A stretch of 64,000 nucleotides of DNA, from positions 3,348,001 through 3,412,000 of the forward strand of contig JAKSXM010000272.1 of assembly GCA_022575985.1 (NCBI GenBank), given 5' to 3'. This document shows, piece after piece, positions 47,346 through 57,745 of the stretch; position 1 is the first letter of the stretch; each line of letters starts with the position of its first letter. The notes beneath the pieces were generated by a model that searched no databases, had not been told where the DNA came from, and worked only from the letters and a program-made list of their open reading frames with translations. The position numbers were made by a program, and so were the translations under genes. This DNA is from Anagrus nilaparvatae. Its lineage: Eukaryota; Arthropoda; Insecta; Hymenoptera; Mymaridae.

Positions 47346-47944
47346 AATTGTTAAAAGCAATAAAATCAGAAGAAATATCAATTGAAAGTTATAAGTTGAA
47401 AACGCATATACCTCAAGAGCAATTTCTTTTTAATCAATTTAATCTAAAATTTTCTCTTCTTTTGTGGACAATCTCCCAAAATAAATAAAATCCAATGTCT
47501 CTTTTTATTCAAGTATTGGCACAGAAAATAATAATATTTTCAATAAATTATTTAAATGTAAAAACAACGATATATTCCAGCAATAATAAAATTATTTGAC
47601 GTTTCTTGACAGATAGTTATCTTTTCAAAAATTACAAATTTTATACCAAATAAATATTTTATACATACATTTAATTTAATTTAACAATTACCTTATGATT
47701 AATCACAGCATATTAACGAAGATAATTGTCTAAATATCATTTCCTTGTACATAGCACTTTGCATAAATAAAGATTTTTAAAATTTTTTGATAAGTAAAAA
47801 AAAACGTTTACATTTCTCTTCTTCCCCCCTATTTCTTTTTTTGAAAGAAGAAGTGAGAAAAGAGGGCGATGTATACATATCTCTCTCTTTCTCTCTCTCT
47901 CTCTTTTTATTGTAGTTTAATTGTATAATAGTGTAAATTTTTAA
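47346..47944. other. No gene seen
   Basis: AT-rich; a CT-rich run (CTCTCTCTTTCTCTCTCTC) lies at about 47,880-47,905. Confidence 0.4.
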
Positions 47945-48615
47945 ACTTAAATAATTTTTTAAAATTTTATAAAATCATTAAAATCAAAATATATATATAT
48001 ATAAATAAGTTTATATGATTAAAAAAACGTTATTTAAAGTTTTTTTTATGTTTGCTAAGGTTTTAGAAAATCTACACACATATATACTAGCAGTACATGC
48101 ATATGAGCAATTTGCAAATTTCTGTCGCTAAATATGAATTATATAGATTTTTTTACTACAATTGTTTTATTTTATGTTACTTAAGTGATGAAAATCAAAT
48201 TTCAGTATATTTTTACACATATGCATGCGTGTGAGTGTGTGTGCGTGTATATATGTACAAGAAATCTTATTTATGATTAAATAAGTCAATGAAACTGAAA
48301 GATATTAGTTTTAAAACTAAACACACACACACACACGCACAAACGCGCGCGCATGCATATGTGTAAAAATATACTGAAATTTGATTTTCATCACTTGATT
48401 AACATAAAATAAAATAATTGTTGTATAAAAATCTATATAATTCATATTTAGTGACAGAAATTCGCAAATTGCTCATATGCAAGTACTACTAGTATATATT
48501 TGTATGTGGATTTTCAGAAACCTTAGAAAACATAAAAAATACTTTAAATAATGTTTTTTTAATCATATAAACTTATTTATGTATATATATTTTTTTATTT
48601 TAATGATTTTTAATT
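47945..48615. repeat. ~670-bp palindrome with microsatellite centre
   Basis: 47,960-48,270 pairs with 48,315-48,615 (e.g. AGCAATTTGCAAATTTCTG against its inverse). The centre holds GTGTGTGTGCGTGTATAT and ACACACACACACGCAC tracts, so the inverted arms begin in mirrored (GT)n/(AC)n. Confidence 0.8.
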
Positions 48616-48689
48616 TTTTTGAACTCGGAGCCACCGTACCAGGCCGTTGAACTTTTTTAAGAAATTTTTTTAATACTTCTGCTACCATT

Positions 48690-48925
48690 TTATTTGAAGA
48701 TTACATATTTTGACAAATTTCTACTAAAACAGATTTTATTTTAGATGTAACCACGGACTGATCTTTTTTTTTGTCCCCTTTTTTTTCATTTTTCCCCACT
48801 GTGTGCTGGTTTCTGTCTCTGGGATACCCTGCTGCATGGCTGATTACTGGGATCCTTTTTGGACTTGGACGATCAATGTTTGGCTGTTCTGAGGGGTGGC
48901 ATTGACTGGTCGGAATTTCTACCAC
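48690..48925 (-). pseudogene. Possible LINE ORF1 fragment
   Basis: A 74-codon minus-strand frame (48701-48925) beginning MVEIPTSQCHPSEQPN. It has a charged centre (GKNEKKGDKKKDQ) and a helical end (SVVTSKIKSVLVEICQNM) whose reading continues after a stop as SNKMVAEVLKK. The composition suits the N-terminal part of a LINE gag-like protein, but there is no zinc knuckle and no certain match. Confidence 0.3.
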
Positions 48926-49376
48926 TTCACGTGTTTAATGAAAGTATTAAAAAATTAATGTCAAAATTAAAAATTTTATATTATTTGCAAATTTTATAAA
49001 TCAATTTAAAGTTAAGATTAGAATCCAGTTAGATATTCAATGCTATTTTGATATTCAATAGAATTTTTAGTTATTATTTAATTATATATGTTAATCTTTT
49101 TTTGGGGTTGATGATTAATCAATTGAAACAGAGCTTGTTTGTGGGATTGTATTTTAATAGTAGTTGTTAATCATTTGAATATTAATTTAATATTACTGAA
49201 TTCTTTTTTAATTTTTGAATTTAAAATTTTTTTTTTGTAATTATTATTATTATTATAGAATCCTTTAGGCTTGTTCTAAGTTCCTATTATTGGTAAAACT
49301 TTTGAATATCACAAGTAGCATTTTATTATTTCATTTTTTTTTTATCATATTTATTTAAATTTAAATAAGAGCCACG

Positions 49377-50290
49377 ATGTCTAACCTATTTCTGAAACAG
49401 AATTTACTACCAGATAGAATGTTTAAAGCGTTTGATAGGTTTTATTCCGATCCCAATAAATCCCTTTCGTCTTGTAACGTTAGAATGGAATCATTGAATA
49501 AAAATTTTATAAAATTTGAGAAAAATCATAATGCAATGATCTCATCCTGAATACCCTTCAGTAGCTAATCACATTTATTTTACATTACAGAAAAGGTTTT
49601 TGATAGGGTGGAGGAAAATTATTTAGTAAATTTAGCTATGTTTCAGAATTTTTTGGATGCAAACCCCTCAGCCATCCCTAATGTACAAACACAGCCTCCA
49701 AGGCAAATTATAACTTTAGATAACCATCGGCTGCCTCCTCTTTCAATCCCTGATTTCGATGGGGATTATGAACACTAGGAGTCGTTTCGCGACATTTTTA
49801 CTTCTATAGTAATAAATAGACAAAACACTTTCTGTGTAGTTAAGCTTAGACATCTAGCATCCCATGTCAAAGGGGATGCACTGAACTTAATCCAACCCTT
49901 TGACAAGTTCAAATAATAATAATAAAAGATCTATTTCAGTTCAATGTATAATTTGCAATGAGAATCACTAGCTTCAATTTTGCCCAAAATTTAAAAGTAA
50001 ATCAGTAGAACAGAGGAAAGAATTCCTTGATAAAACTAATAGATGTTATAATTGTTTTGGCGCAAAGCATAAAGCTGAAAAATGCTTTTCTAAAAAAGAT
50101 GTAAGCAGTGTAGTGGCAAACACCACACAACCTTACATATAAATAAAAATGGTAGTAGTAGAAGTTTTAATAATAAAAATTCTAAACAAAATAATAGTAA
50201 TACTGATAATGGTCATCAGGCTAAAAGTACAGAGAAAAGCGTAGCAGCTACAGAACAAACAAGTTTACCTAGTACTGGTATTTCTTGACA
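49377..50290 (+). pseudogene. Pao/BEL gag, broken
   Basis: Capsid/nucleocapsid of a Pao/BEL LTR retrotransposon. Pieces: MSNLFLKQNLLPDRMFKAFD (49377 on, stop after 57 codons); then EKVFDRVEENYLVNLAMFQN and LPPLSIPDFDGDYEH, stop (TAG where the family has tryptophan), SFRDIFTSIV and HVKGDALNLI, the typical gag core. A deletion follows at ~49,915. Then the zinc-binding region: CIICNESH, RCYNCFGAKHKAEKC and CKQCSGKHHTTLH (49,955-50,140). Several stops and frameshifts. Confidence 0.85.
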
Positions 50291-50323
50291 ATGAATCTGA
50301 ATCTTGACAATGAGTCTTAATCC

Positions 50324-50965
50324 TTGCTAGCGACTGCCATGATAAGGGTTTCTGGTATCAATGGTCGGGAATCTTTGGTTAGAACTGTGATGGACCAATG
50401 TTCCCAGGCGTCTTTTATTAAGCAATCATTGGTCAAAAATTTAAATCTTCCGCTCCATTCGGTAAAGTTACCCGTATCAGGAATTGGCGGAAATATCGCA
50501 TATACATGTAGCAAGGTCGCATCCTTTTTCATTAAAACTCATTTTTTATCTGATTTCAAAATGGAAGTTGAGGCTCATGTCCTTCCTAAGATTTCGGTTT
50601 ATAACCCAAATTCTTCAGTAAAATTTAAGGAACTTATTCACTTAATAAACTTGATATTAGCTGATCCAAACTTTAACGGTCAAGGCAATATTCAAATATT
50701 ACTTGGCACAACTATCCATGCGGCTATAGCTAATGATATTCATAGGGCTGGCCCCTTAGACCCTGTAGCTATGCAAACTAAGCTTGGTTGGGTTATTTCT
50801 GGTAATTATGGCGGTGGGCCAATTTGTAGCTTGGTAGATGAGTCTAATTTGAATGAAAACAATTTGAATTTTGACTTAGAAAAATTTTGGCGTCAGGAAG
50901 AAATATTTGACAAGTCAACCTATTTTCTAACACCTGATGAACAAGCTTGTGAAGACTACTTCTAA
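50324..50965 (+). pseudogene. Pao/BEL aspartic protease domain
   Basis: 213 open codons: LATAMIRVSGINGRESLVR, VMDQCSQASFIKQSL, LPVSGIGGN, ILLGTTIHAAI, MQTKLGWVISG. This is the Pao-type retropepsin (DUF1758-like) that matures the polyprotein. The active site usually reads DQGS; here it is DQCS, an odd change next to the catalytic aspartate. The reading continues into the RT as FxKTHYSDETGRYVFHLPL across a TAA at 50963-50965. Confidence 0.85.
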
Positions 50966-51461
50966 AAAACTCATTATAGTGATGAAACAGGTCGTTATGT
51001 ATTTCATTTACCATTAAAAAATCAACAGAGGGTTTATTTTTTAAAGGTTCTTTTGGTATTGTTAGAAAATTCCTAGATAGAATAGAAGCTCGATTTCCTA
51101 AAGATGCTGAGTATGCAAAGGCATATCACAAATTTTTTTCAGATTATAGAGAATTGAGGAATATGGAAGAGAATAAAATTTTTGATTCTATTAACTCATA
51201 TTATTTTATACCGCATCATGGGATATTACATAATGGAAAGTTTAGGTCTGTCTTCAATGGTGCAGCCAGAGATCTTAATTAGGTTTCAATTAATGACCTA
51301 CTTCATTGTGGGGTAAATTTGCTTTCGGATCTAGCTGAGCTGTTGATAGGATGGATGAGGTATAAGCATGTACAGACAAATGTTGATTTATAAGGATGAT
51401 CGGCGCTTTCAACGAATTTTGTGACAAGATAATGTTAATCAGAAAATTAAAACTTGGTCCC
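50966..51461 (+). pseudogene. Pao/BEL reverse transcriptase, N-terminal half
   Basis: Reads THYSDETGRYVFHLPL, then after frameshifts FGIVRKFLDRIEARFPKDA, YFIPHHGILHNGKFRSVFNG, SINDLLHCGVNLLSDLAELL and DDRRFQRIL, stop (usual W), QDNVNQKIKTWSL. It is cut by a piggyBac-like insertion exactly at a TTAA. The segment with the YVDD catalytic box is missing from both sides of that insertion. Confidence 0.85.
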
Positions 51462-51465
51462 TTAA

Positions 51466-52409
51466 CCCATTAACGCCCAATCGACACATACAAGCCGTTT
51501 GAATTTTCTTTAATGAAAAAATCGATATTTTGAGCCAAAAATGTTACCTAGTAGGTAATCGGGACTGTTCTTTTCATTTCCGAAGTCCGCTTTAACGTGC
51601 AACCCCTAGAAAATGTGATATCATCCCCTAAAACTGGGGTAATTTTTTTATAATTTTTAGGCGTCATTTAAATTAATATAATGGGTACAAAAAATATTTC
51701 ATGGCATTAAAAACTTAATATGGGACTACCAGGAACACAAAAAAAAATGAATGCATACCAATTTTTTATCTTCAACCCCTTGAATGGGGTAAGGGGTAGA
51801 TTTGTAGCATGAAAGAAAAAATGAATATTTTGGGCTAAAATTGTCATCCATTAGATATTTTTGCCCAATATTTTAGAATACCCCTAGAAAATAAGCTATC
51901 ATCCCTTAAAGATAAGGTAAATATTACATTATTTTTTCGATGCGAAAGGGGGTGATATTTTATTTTTTAGGGGTTGTATGTAAAAACTGACTTCAGAAAT
52001 GAAAATAGTGGACAAAATTACCTACTGGATGACAGTTTTAGCCCAAAATATTTATTTTTCCTTTTATGCTACAAATCTACCCCTTACCCCATTTAAGGGG
52101 TAGAAGATAAAAAATTGGTATGCATTCATTTTTTTTGTGTTCCTGATAGTCCCATATTAAGTTTTTAATGCCATGAAATATTTTTTATACCCATTATATT
52201 AATTTTAATGACGTCTAAAAATTATAAAAAAATTACCCCACTTTTAGGGGATGATATCACATTTTCTAGGGGTTATACGTTAAAACGGACTTCAGAAATG
52301 AAAAATTCAGCCCCTTTTACCTACTAGGTAATATTTTTAGCCCAAAATATCGATTTTTTCATTAAAAAAAATTCAAATGGCTTGTATGTGTCGATTGGGC
52401 GTTAATGGA
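51466..52409. mobile_element. piggyBac-like foldback element, TTAA target site
   Basis: Starts CCCATTAACGCCCAATCGAC and ends with its near-inverse; TTAA on both sides (51462-51465 and 52410-52413). Arms of ~430 bp pair closely; the centre is near 51,940. ACCCCTAGAAAA..GCTATCATCCC-type blocks occur more than once per arm. TTAA plus CCC ends is the piggyBac signature. No transposase inside; a piggyBac transposase relic lies at 57.7-58.9 kb but need not be its source. Confidence 0.85.
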
Positions 52410-52413
52410 TTAA

Positions 52414-52450
52414 GGGACCAAGTTTTAATTTTCTGATTAAAATTATCTTA
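52414..52450 (-). repeat. Inverted copy of Pao coding sequence beside the piggyBac element
   Basis: 37 bp directly outside the right TTAA are the inverse of the Pao RT codons directly outside the left TTAA (51425-51461), with one or two mismatches. The palindrome therefore extends past the element's ends into the DNA of its target. Confidence 0.8.
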
Positions 52451-52465
52451 TCTCTGTGGTAGGCA

Positions 52466-53330
52466 CTCGATTAAAGAGGCATTGGAAAAACAGCAGGATT
52501 TAATTAAAATTTGCAAGGGGGAGTTTTTCATTGAATAAATGGAAGGCCAACCACCCTGCTTCGTTGGATTTTCATGATTCGATTTGTGCAAAAGTTGGTT
52601 CTTTTAATTCTTATTTTGACCTTTTAGGATCACATTGGTCGGTTGAGGGTGATTTTTTCTCTTTTGATTTTAAAAAAGATAATTTAAAAAATAAAATCTA
52701 AAAAAGAATAGTTTTAGCTAGTACAGCAAAATTTTTTGATCCATTAGGGTGGTTAGCACCAGTCATAGTCACTGCTAAAATATTTATGCAGAGATGATGG
52801 CCGGCAAAGTTAGGTGGGGATGATCCGCTACCCAATGATTTAAAGAATGAATTTATTAATTGGTATGATGCTACACCTATTTTAAAAAACATAAAAATTA
52901 GTAGATGGATAGAATATATACCAGGGGCGAAATACGAATTATATGGCTTCGCTGATACTTCGAAATTGGCATATGCCGCGTGCACTTACCTTAAAGTAAC
53001 TTATAAAAATAAAAGCTCGGTGCATTTAATTCAAGCGAAATCTAAAGTAGCCCCCATAAAACCGGTTCAAACCATACCAAGATTAGAACTTAGTGCAGCT
53101 TTTTTATTGACAAAATTGGCAGTTAAGGTACTTAGGGCGTTGAACTTAGAAGCTGTGGATATATTTCTATACACAGACTCTATGGATGTCCTTCAATGGC
53201 TAAGGGCACATCCTTCTAAATGGCCTACGTTTGTGGCTCATAGGTGCTCTAAGATACATGCGTATCTCCCTGAAGCCTACTGGAACCACATCAGCACGAA
53301 TCATTAGAACTCCTCGTAGTCCTGAAAATG
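52466..53330 (+). pseudogene. Pao/BEL RT end and RNase H domain, broken
   Basis: LEKQQDLIKIC, WKANHPASLDFHDS, IVLASTAKFFDPLGWLAPVI (a hallmark block), TAKIFMQR, stop, WPAKLGGDDPLPNDLKNEF, ISRWIEYIPGAKYELYGFAD, AYAACTYL, VAPIKPVQTIPRLELSAAFL, YTDSMDVLQWLRAHPSKWPT. RNase H removes the RNA strand after cDNA synthesis; the catalytic D of GFAD and TDS and the E of RLEL are still present. Ends by frameshift near 53,300. Confidence 0.88.
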
Positions 53331-53399
53331 GTTTTCAATGTAAGTCAGTGAGTATTCTGTCATTTAATTTTTATATTAATATAAAAAAGAAGAAAAAAG

Positions 53400-54034
53400 T
53401 CAACCACTGGGACTTACTAGATAAATTTTCTAATCTTCAAAAACTTTTAAGAGTAACTTCTTACGTTTCATTGATAGGCTTTTAATAAAAGCTAAATTAA
53501 AATAAAAAATAGTTGATAGAAAAAATTTAAAATTGTTGAATAGTTGCTGGTTTCAAGTAGACTATCAGTTGATATGTTTTATAACCCCTTCTGTTTGTGA
53601 ATTAGTTTGGGCTAGATTAGTATTAATTTTTATCGTACAGCAAGATCATTTTAAAAATGATATAAAATATCTTGAAAGTGGTAGGGGTATAGTAGATTTT
53701 AATTTAAAAAGTGTAGATCCTTGTATGGACAAAAATTTGTTGAGAGTCGGTGGTAGGGTACAAGCATCTTTGCTAGACCCGGATGAGAAACATCCTATTA
53801 TACTTCCGTACAATTGGCTATTATCATTGATTGGCTATTATCATGATAAAAAATGCATACTGGAATTAGGCTGACTCATTCCTCAATTAGGCAAAATTTT
53901 TGGGTTGTCAAATCAAAAAGGATGATTAGGTCTTTCGTAAATGATTGTAATGATTGTCGTCGTTATAGAGCTGATACTGTAGCTCAAAAGATGGGAATTT
54001 TATCTGTAGTTAGAGTAACTAGACTGGATAAATG
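53400..54034 (+). pseudogene. Pao/BEL integrase N-terminal (zinc-binding) part
   Basis: NHWDLLDKFSNLQKLLRVTS, then LLRVGGRVQASLLDPDEKHP, IILPYNWLLS, a frameshift, HTGIRLTHSSIRQNFWVVKS and FVNDCNDCRRYRADTVAQKM: the HHCC zinc site and linker preceding the integrase core. It runs to RVTRLDK, where an 1.16-kb insertion splits it. Confidence 0.85.
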
Positions 54035-54277
54035 ATAAATAGTATTTACTTTTATCGGTCTTTACGGACTATTATTATTATTTATCAATACAAATGAATG
54101 TAATTGATGAATAATATTTTAAACTGCTTTATTGTTAATGATCGCCAATAGCGTGTATCCATTAACAGCAGTTTAATAAATTTTTTCTAAATTAAAAATA
54201 AATTTTTAATTTAATTTTTATTTTTTTTTCTTAGATGTTAAGAAAAGAATCTTTGAGAAAAAATAAATGCCTCATCA

Positions 54278-54342
54278 GTGCCAACGAGAATCGAACTCGT
54301 GATCTTCTATTTGCCGGATAGACGCTTTAGCCAACTAAGCTA
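54278..54342 (-). tRNA. tRNA-like sequence, GGC anticodon position, 5' end missing
   Basis: Inverse of the copy at 54375-54445, but the last bases (5' acceptor strand) are replaced by unrelated sequence, so it cannot close its acceptor stem. T arm and anticodon arm are intact. Probably a pseudogene. Confidence 0.6.
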
Positions 54343-54374
54343 AATGTATCATTGGTATCATCGAGTGTCGTCTC

Positions 54375-54446
54375 GTGCCGTAGCTTAGTTGGCTAAAGCG
54401 TCTATCCGGCAAATAGAAGATCACGAGTTCGATTCTCGTTGGCACT
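54375..54446 (+). tRNA. tRNA-like gene, GGC (alanine-type) anticodon position
   Basis: 72 nt. D-arm/A box TAGCTTAGTTGG matches the pol III consensus. Anticodon stem TCTAT/ATAGA with loop CCGGCAA. T arm ACGAG-TTCGATT-CTCGT, with the B box inside. Acceptor GTGCC pairs with GGCAC, then two weak pairs. The anticodon would be GGC, but the base before it is C, not the near-universal T, and the alanine identity pair G3:U70 is absent. A T run follows (54453 on), a plausible pol III stop. No intron, no encoded CCA. More likely a mobile tRNA-derived promoter than a working tRNA. Confidence 0.65.
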
Positions 54447-54828
54447 GATGAGGCATTTATTTTTTCTCAAAGATTTTTTTCTTAACATCTAAGAAAAAAA
54501 AAAAAAAAAATAAAAATAAAAATTAAATTAAAAATTTATTTTTAATTTAGAAAAAATTTATTAAACTGCTGTTAATGGATACACGCTATTGGCGATCATT
54601 AACAATAAAGCAGTTTAAAATATTATTCATCAATTACATTCATTTGTATTGATAAATAATAATAATAGTCCGTAAAGACCGATAAAAGTAAATACTATTT
54701 ATCATATTTCAATTATCATCGGACGATAAAATATTATTCTAATAATATATAATTTCTGGCACTTGGTCGAATAGTTGCCTTCTTTGAGAGAGAATAAATG
54801 TATCATTGGTATCATCGAGTGTCGTCTC

Positions 54829-54900
54829 GTGCCGTAGCTTAGTTGGCTAAAGCGTCTATCCGGCAAATAGAAGATCACGAGTTCGATTCTCGTTGGCACT
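54829..54900 (+). tRNA. tRNA-like gene, second direct copy
   Basis: Identical in its 72 nt to the copy at 54375-54446, including the C before the GGC anticodon position, and preceded by the same ~30 bp (TCATTGGTATCATCGAGTG...). Identity across copies argues for recent duplication. Confidence 0.65.
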
Positions 54901-55190
54901 GATGAGGCATTTATTTTTTCTCAAAGATTTTTTTCTTAACATCTAAGAAAAAAAAATAAAAATTAAATTAAAAATTTATTTTTAATTTAGAAAAAATTTA
55001 TTAAACTGCTGTTAATGGATACACGCTATTGGCGATCATTAACAATAAAGCAGTTTAAAATATTATTCATCAATTACATTCATTTGTATTGATAAATAAT
55101 AATAATAGTCCGTAAAGACCGATAAAAGTAAAGACTATTTATCATATTTCAATTATCATCGGACGATAAAATATTATTCTAATAATATAT

Positions 55191-55475
55191 AGACTGGATA
55201 AACCTTTTAGGCATACGGGTGTGGATTATGCGGGTTCTGTAGATATTTTGAGATTTAAAGGGCGAGGCAGTCGTACTTAAAAGGCATATATCGCTGTATT
55301 TATTTGCATGGCTACAAAAACAGTGCATTTAGATTTGGTTACTGGTTATTCTAGTGACGATTTTATAGCCGCTTTCCGTAGATTCACCTCAACTAGAGGT
55401 CAGTGCTGTGGGTTTCATAGTGATCAGGGTACGACCTTTGTCGGTGCCGATAAGCTCTTAAGAGAGATTTTTTAT
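55191..55475 (+). pseudogene. Pao/BEL integrase core, truncated
   Basis: Resumes from the insertion: LDKPFRHTGVDYAGSVDI, stop, KAYIAVFICMATKTVHLDLV, YSSDDFIAAFRRFTSTRG and FHSDQGTTFVGADKLLREI. The two catalytic aspartates of the DDE triad are present (VDYAG and HSDQGT); the glutamate lies beyond the truncation at ~55,475, where poly-T sequence begins. Confidence 0.88.
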
Positions 55476-55584
55476 TTTTATTGTAAGTTTTTTATAAAAA
55501 ACACATCATTGCCATCACCCCCATTTCTTTTCTCTTTCTTTGGTTTTTTGGTTTTCTCATTTTAATTGCATTAAAATGGGTGGG

Positions 55585-55835
55585 TGGTAATGTGGTGTTA
55601 CGTGTATATAGTGTAATATATGTATATAGTTTATGAATGTGTTTGTGCGCACCCCACTTCTTTTTCTCTCGTAGATCGTCGTTGCCGGTCAGTGCCGAAC
55701 TCCAACTTTGCACAGACGCAGGCTTTTAGCCTATCTTTAATAAATAATTAATATTCGTCTGCAATCAATCAATCTACGCTTTATTTATTACCATCACCAT
55801 TATCACCATCCTTATCATCACCCACGTTATCACTA
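55585..55835 (+). mobile_element. LTR-like remnant, possibly Pao 3' LTR
   Basis: TGTTACGTGTATATAG start, a compact C/T-rich promoter-like patch, CAGTGCCGAACTCC, then AATAAATAATTAATATTCG. Its position downstream of the integrase and a start of TGTTAC suggest an LTR. I found no matching 5' LTR upstream of gag, so the call is weak. Confidence 0.35.
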
Positions 55836-55940
55836 AGGAAGTATTCTATTATAAAAAAACGATAGGTCAAGCACGAAATAAACGCATTACATTAAGCATT
55901 ACACTAACATAACCTAAGGAAGTGGTCTGTACTAAAAAAC
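55836..55940 (+). repeat. ~56-bp satellite, two diverged units
   Basis: CACTAAGGAAGTATTCTATTATAA...GGTCAAGCAC and ACTAACATAACCTAAGGAAGTGG: the unit that forms arrays further right. Confidence 0.7.
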
Positions 55941-56374
55941 TTACAACTGGTTTGTGTAAACACATCCTAAATGCATGGAACAGGTTTACTTCTAGCTGAG
56001 GAATAGGTATAATGCAAATGTTACTTAATATTACATTACAAATTTCTAATTTTACAATTTTTAATTATCACATTACTAGTTTTTAAGATTCTAAAACCAA
56101 ACTATTCTGATTCCTTGCATATTAATATAGGTCCCTAAATCGATATTATCCCAAGTCCATAAACCTGTATTATCCAAGTCCCTAAGTCCCCAAGTCCCTA
56201 AATTTAAATTAATCTAAATCTTATTTGACCCCCCCTTTAAAACAGACAAATTGGACCCCCCTTAATTTTCAAGTTCTAAAGTACCCCCTCCCTACAAAAA
56301 TGTTCCATGTTAATAAACACCTTGTTCTTAGGAAATTTACAAGTATAAGGTTTGTGGTTTAGTTTTTTATTATA
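55941..56374. other. Unique spacer, no gene
   Basis: Contains short CCCAAGTCCCTAA repetitions (about 56,130-56,210) and C-runs (CCCCCC at 56,229, 56,258). Nothing coding. Confidence 0.4.
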
Positions 56375-56692
56375 TTACTGCGTAAGGTTATGTTGATGTA
56401 ATGCTTGTTGTTTCATTTTTATTGTAGACCACTGCTAGTGTAAGATTTGATGTGTCGCTTTTTTGTTATAGACCAATTCCTTATATTATGCTAGTGCAAG
56501 GCTTGACGTTTCGCTTTTTTAATATAGACTTCTTCCTTAGGTTATGTTAGTGTAATACATGACATGTCCCCTTTTTATTATATTATATTATATAGACTAG
56601 TTTCTTAGGTTATGTTATAGACGTTTTTTTATTATAGACCACTCACTTCCTTAGATTATTTTAGTGCAAGGCTTGACGTCGCCAATTTTCAA
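56375..56692 (-). repeat. ~56-bp satellite array, inverted orientation
   Basis: About five units of CCTTAGGTTATGTTAGTGTAA, GGCTTGACGT, GTCGCTTTTTTATTATAGAC: the reverse complement of the arrays at 61.45-61.88 kb. Confidence 0.8.
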
Positions 56693-56814
56693 CCGAGCAT
56701 ACTTGATAACCCCATATGATCTATAAAGAAAAAAAGCAAAGTTATTTTTTTATTTAGATTAAAAACTTGGAGTATTTTTTTAAAAAAGACCAACTTTTTG
56801 CCAGATTTGTGAGC

Positions 56815-57229
56815 CAAATGTTTGAATTTAACAAACTAGATGTCAGTTTCGGATTTTGCATATTCGAAAACCCCATACAACGCATTAAAATTAATTTTTA
56901 TACAAACTTGGGGATTCGGCAACTTTCTCCAAAAATAGGCTTATTTTTATGTCATATTTTTTACTACGATTTTAGATTTAAAAATTTAGTTAGAAGATTC
57001 AGATTCTGCGTACTCGGAAACCTTACGTAACGTAATCAAATTTAAAAACTTTTATTATATCTTAGTTTGCCGTATTTGTCCGGTAAAGGTCAATTATTTG
57101 GTCCGATTTATTGACTAAGAATTTAAATTTTAAATTTAGGCAGATTTGAAATCTATTTACTCGAAAATCTCATAAGATACATGAAAGTTATTTCTTGTAT
57201 AATATTAGAGATGCGGTAGACTTACTCTA
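56815..57229. repeat. ~155-bp degenerate tandem units
   Basis: GATTCTGCATATTCGAAAACC-type blocks recur near 56,850, 56,998 and 57,145, with a fourth at 57,685 after a MITE. The intervening text (ACAAACTTGGGGATTCGG / TTAGTTTGCCGTATTTG) also corresponds. A plus-strand frame at 56767-57030 is a by-product. Confidence 0.6.
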
Positions 57230-57629
57230 AGGGTGAATTCAGATGGGCTTCTTATCTTCTTACTTCTTATGCATTTTAGCGCACTAAAATTTGAATTTAA
57301 TTTGTTTTTTTGCAAAAATTGCATCATGAAATTAAAATATAGCCTTAAAACAACAATAAAAGCATAAGTGTTTATTAATAATGACAAATAAAATCATTTA
57401 TTTACAATTACTCAAACACAAAACCTAACTTTCTGCTATACTGATAATAACGTTAAAACTTATAAAGAAATTAATTTTAATGACTTCTTTGATTAATTAT
57501 TAACTTAAAATTAAATAATAAACATTTATCCGTAGGAAAATTAGGAAAATTGGAAAATTTAATAAAATTAGTTTTAGCGCTAAAAAGTATAAGAAGTAGG
57601 AAGATAAGAAAACCATCTAGATTCACCCT
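57230..57629. mobile_element. 400-bp MITE
   Basis: Ends AGGGTGAATTCAGATGG and inverse (CCATCTAGATTCACCCT); ~55-bp arms also include CTTCTTATCTTCTTACTTCT. It splits the 155-bp repeat. Target duplication not clear (CTA on the left, AAA on the right). Superfamily not assigned. Confidence 0.75.
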
Positions 57630-57745
57630 AAAATTAGCCAATGTTTTGTTTGATTCTGGTGCCAATAATTTGAATTTAAAACTTAGTTAGCACATTCGGA
57701 TTCTGTATATTTTAATCGATTAAAAAATATATAAAAAGTAGTTTT

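Larger units (their letters stand above)
54031..55190. mobile_element. tRNA-bearing insertion in the Pao integrase, 10-12-bp target duplication
   Basis: AGACTGGATA(AA) is repeated at 54021-54030 and 55191-55200, and the integrase codons join correctly if the insertion is removed. Structure: an inverted half (54031-54343), a unit (54345-54795), then the same unit again in direct orientation (54797-55190). Each unit is tRNA-like head, a T-run, body, an internal hairpin (AAACTGCT...AGCAGTTT, e.g. 54562-54616) and an AT tail. Size and target duplication suit a SINE-like retroposon; the dimer-plus-inverted layout is unusual. Confidence 0.75.

Noticed and set aside
48244..48360. (GT)n/(AC)n tracts as a Z-DNA or promoter element
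   Set aside because: They form the centre of a palindrome and nothing else around them suggests a promoter.
49377..55475. Endogenous retrovirus with an envelope gene
   Set aside because: Domain order and motifs are Pao/BEL; no envelope-like sequence is seen after the integrase.
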